DNA of 5,610 nucleotides from JAWLCQ01 sp041687095 (GTDB lineage Bacteria > Planctomycetota > Phycisphaerae > SM23-33), in the NCBI GenBank assembly GCA_041687095.1, contig JAWLCQ010000261.1, positions 1 to 5,610 on the forward strand, written 5' to 3'. Of the stretch, positions 4,276 to 5,610 are shown piece by piece (the first letter of the stretch is position 1; each line of letters starts with the position of its first letter). The translations under genes and the position numbers were made by a program. Below the pieces are notes generated by a model, which was given only the letters and a program-made list of their open reading frames with translations, ran no database searches and had not been told where the DNA came from.

Positions 4276-5610
4276 CTACGACACCGCCGTCGTCAGCTCT
4301 ACCATCGCCAGGATCTTCAGGAGTTCCTCGCCGGGCTCGGGGGTCTTTCCGGCCTCCAACTGCCGCGGCGACACCAGCAGTTCGGCGGCAGCAGCATCGG
4401 CCTCCCCTGCCGAGGGTGTATCCGTCAGAGTGAGAAGCGGCACTGAGCGGCTCGACGCCGGGGCCTCTGCCCCGCCGCAGAACGCCCCGAGGATCGCCAG
4501 GTCGTCCAGGCCGACGTCGCCATCACAATTGCCCATGCCGCGGGCGCCGCCGCTGGCGGTGCCGCAGTGCGTCCCCTGCGTCGTCATGTCCGCAAGGTCC
4601 ACGCCACCGTCCCCGTCCGCACCGCCCGAGATGTCGCCGGACTCCAGCGCGTCGGGGAGCGGAGTGGGATCCGCCGCCTCTGACGCCGGTAAGGCAGCGC
4701 TCTGTGCCTCCCCGTACACCGTACCGTAGAACGTCCCGAGAAGCGTGAGGTCATCGAGGTCCACGTCGCCGTCGAAGTCGAAATCGCCCATCTCCCACGT
4801 CGCCCCGCTCGTCCTGCCGTAAAACGTCCCGAGAACCGTGAGGTCGTCGAGATCCACGCCCCCGTCGCGGGTGGCGTCTCCAGCGAGCATGCGGAACAGC
4901 CGCACGGCCGTGCCGGTGGCGATGGCCCCTCCGGGGACGTTGTGCGAGACGAGCAGGCGGTTGACGCCCTGGGTTCCCGCATCCTTGATCCCGATGGTGG
5001 CGGAGGCGGCGTCATCGTAGACGGAGGATGTCAGCAGGTCCGGGTACTCCAGCACGATCTGCCCGGTCTCCGATCCGGTGTTCAACTGCAGAAGGGCGCG
5101 GAAGGTGGCGGTGTCGGCGAAGCTGGTGGAGACGTGGGGCACCTGGTTCCATTCGATGACGAGCCACTCCGCCTGCCCGTCTCCGTCGGGGTCGTCGAAG
5201 CGGTACAGCACGCAGTCGCTTGCGCTGCGGTTGGTCAGCCAGTCGTCCCAGCACACCGCCACCGCCGCCTGCGCCGGGCCCGTCGTCAGATCCACGTTGT
5301 TCGCCGACGCGTTCGCGGCCCCGAACGTGATCAGCCCGTCGGCGTTGACGAACATCGCCGCGTCGCCCGCGTAGGTCACACCGTACAGGTTGAACGTGTT
5401 CCCCCCCAGGGGCAACGCAGCCGCCCCGTTGTTCAGCCCGTCGATAAGCGTCACCACGCCCGGACCGCCCGGAGCGAGGTCCACGTTCCCGATCGCGCAG
5501 CTCGCCCACCGGTAGGGCGCCGCCGACACGTCCGCCTTCACCGCCACCGCCGTCCCCGACGCCAGCTCCCCGTCCCACGCCCGCACCATGAACGCGGTCG
5601 CGGCGATCGA
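4276..5610 (-). CDS. Dockerin-containing secreted/surface protein, C-terminal part (partial)
   Basis: The frame is open through the right edge (residues SIAATAF precede the ATG at 5589), so this is the C-terminal end of a larger protein. The positions given here count from that internal Met. Residues 1-22 (RAWDGELASGTAVAV) look like the last strands of a cadherin/Ig-like repeat. Residues 30-230 form a beta-rich domain with the pattern LYGVTYAGDAAMFVNADGLI, CWDDW, VIEWNQVP, an acidic DDPDGDG turn and SATIGIKDAG, resembling the NIDO-like sandwich of many secreted proteins. Residues 237-289 are a dockerin with two calcium loops, residues 322-373 a second degenerate one, and 374-437 an unrecognised acidic tail ending at TAG 4278-4276. 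Dockerins bind cohesins in cellulosomes, but in planctomycetes they often end exported proteins of unknown assembly, which I think applies here. A signal peptide would lie outside the window. No catalytic domain is visible. Confidence 0.85.
   Translation of the reverse strand, partial: SIAATAFMVRAWDGELASGTAVAVKADVSAAPYRWASCAIGNVDLAPGGPGVVTLIDGLNNGAAALPLGGNTFNLYGVTYAGDAAMFVNADGLITFGAANASANNVDLTTGPAQAAVAVCWDDWLTNRSASDCVLYRFDDPDGDGQAEWLVIEWNQVPHVSTSFADTATFRALLQLNTGSETGQIVLEYPDLLTSSVYDDAASATIGIKDAGTQGVNRLLVSHNVPGGAIATGTAVRLFRMLAGDATRDGGVDLDDLTVLGTFYGRTSGATWEMGDFDFDGDVDLDDLTLLGTFYGTVYGEAQSAALPASEAADPTPLPDALESGDISGGADGDGGVDLADMTTQGTHCGTASGGARGMGNCDGDVGLDDLAILGAFCGGAEAPASSRSVPLLTLTDTPSAGEADAAAAELLVSPRQLEAGKTPEPGEELLKILAMVELTTAVS
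4471..4626 (-). repeat. Second dockerin module, degenerate
   Basis: Residues 322-373 repeat the layout of the intact module: ADGDGGVDLADMTTQGTHCG, then a GTASGGARGMG linker parallel to GRTSGATWEMG, then NCDGDVGLDDLAILGAFCG. Compared with the intact copy, the first calcium loop has lost its leading Asp, the second has lost two residues and its position-9 Asp is Gly, and both FYG endings have become HCG or FCG. It is best explained as a duplicate of the neighbouring module that is losing calcium binding. Confidence 0.75.
4723..4881 (-). repeat. Dockerin type I module, intact, two calcium loops
   Basis: The first loop starts at Asp238 (GDATRDGGVDLDDLTVLGTFYG, written across 237-258; key residues Asp238, Asp242, Asp246, Asp249). 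The second starts at Asp269 (DFDFDGDVDLDDLTLLG; Asp269, Asp271, Asp273, Asp280). Both show the D-x-x-x-D-G-x-V-D-L-x-D calcium-binding pattern followed by LGTFYG. The two halves are near-copies of each other, as usual for dockerins. Confidence 0.85.

Noticed and set aside
4591..4881. CRISPR-like or minisatellite array suggested by repeated GTCCACG/GAGGTCGTC motifs
   Set aside because: The repetition follows the dockerin calcium-loop codons (VDLDDL). Spacing and sequence vary and there are no unique spacers.

Overview
The window is GC-rich (well above 60% by eye) with strongly G/C-ending codons. The minus-strand protein at the right end carries dockerin-type calcium loops of the form D-x-x-x-D-G-x-V-D-L-D-D-L followed by LGTFYG. 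I associate that ending with large secreted proteins of Planctomycetota, especially Phycisphaerae-like lineages. The host is therefore most likely a planctomycete, probably a metagenomic Phycisphaerae relative. This is an inference from protein style, not from a marker gene.

Layout. (1) Bases 1-93 may hold the start of a divergent minus-strand gene that runs off the left edge (weak call), followed by a control region at 94-274 with a strong inverted repeat. (2) Bases 275-3487 encode one large plus-strand hybrid sensor kinase: an eight-segment membrane region, three PAS domains (the second with a four-cysteine cluster), a coiled coil, a NarL/DegS-type HisKA_3 plus HATPase core, and a C-terminal NarL-type receiver without a DNA-binding domain. 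(3) Bases 3531-4129, minus strand, hold the wreck of a tyrosine recombinase. All six catalytic residues are still readable. The coding sequence is broken by a TAG, a 24-base repeat-like insertion that brings a TGA, a 4-base tandem duplication and a 31-base insertion, and the N-terminal half is missing. (4) Bases 4130-4275 are non-coding, with a perfect 14-base palindrome inside a longer inverted repeat. (5) Bases 4276-5610, minus strand, are the C-terminal part of a secreted protein: the tail of an Ig/cadherin-like repeat, a beta-rich NIDO-like domain, one intact dockerin module, one decayed dockerin module and an extra C-terminal tail. It continues past the right edge.

The kinase and the extracellular protein are not an obvious operon: they face each other across the dead integrase. 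The kinase would sense a signal in or at the membrane, autophosphorylate and pass phosphate to its own receiver, but no output gene lies in the window. The integrase wreck suggests a former mobile element, now decayed and colonised by short interspersed repeats. I see no new defence or metabolic system. The most informative parts are the reconstructable decay of the integrase, the cysteine-bearing PAS domain, the receiver without output, and the duplicated, degenerating dockerin.
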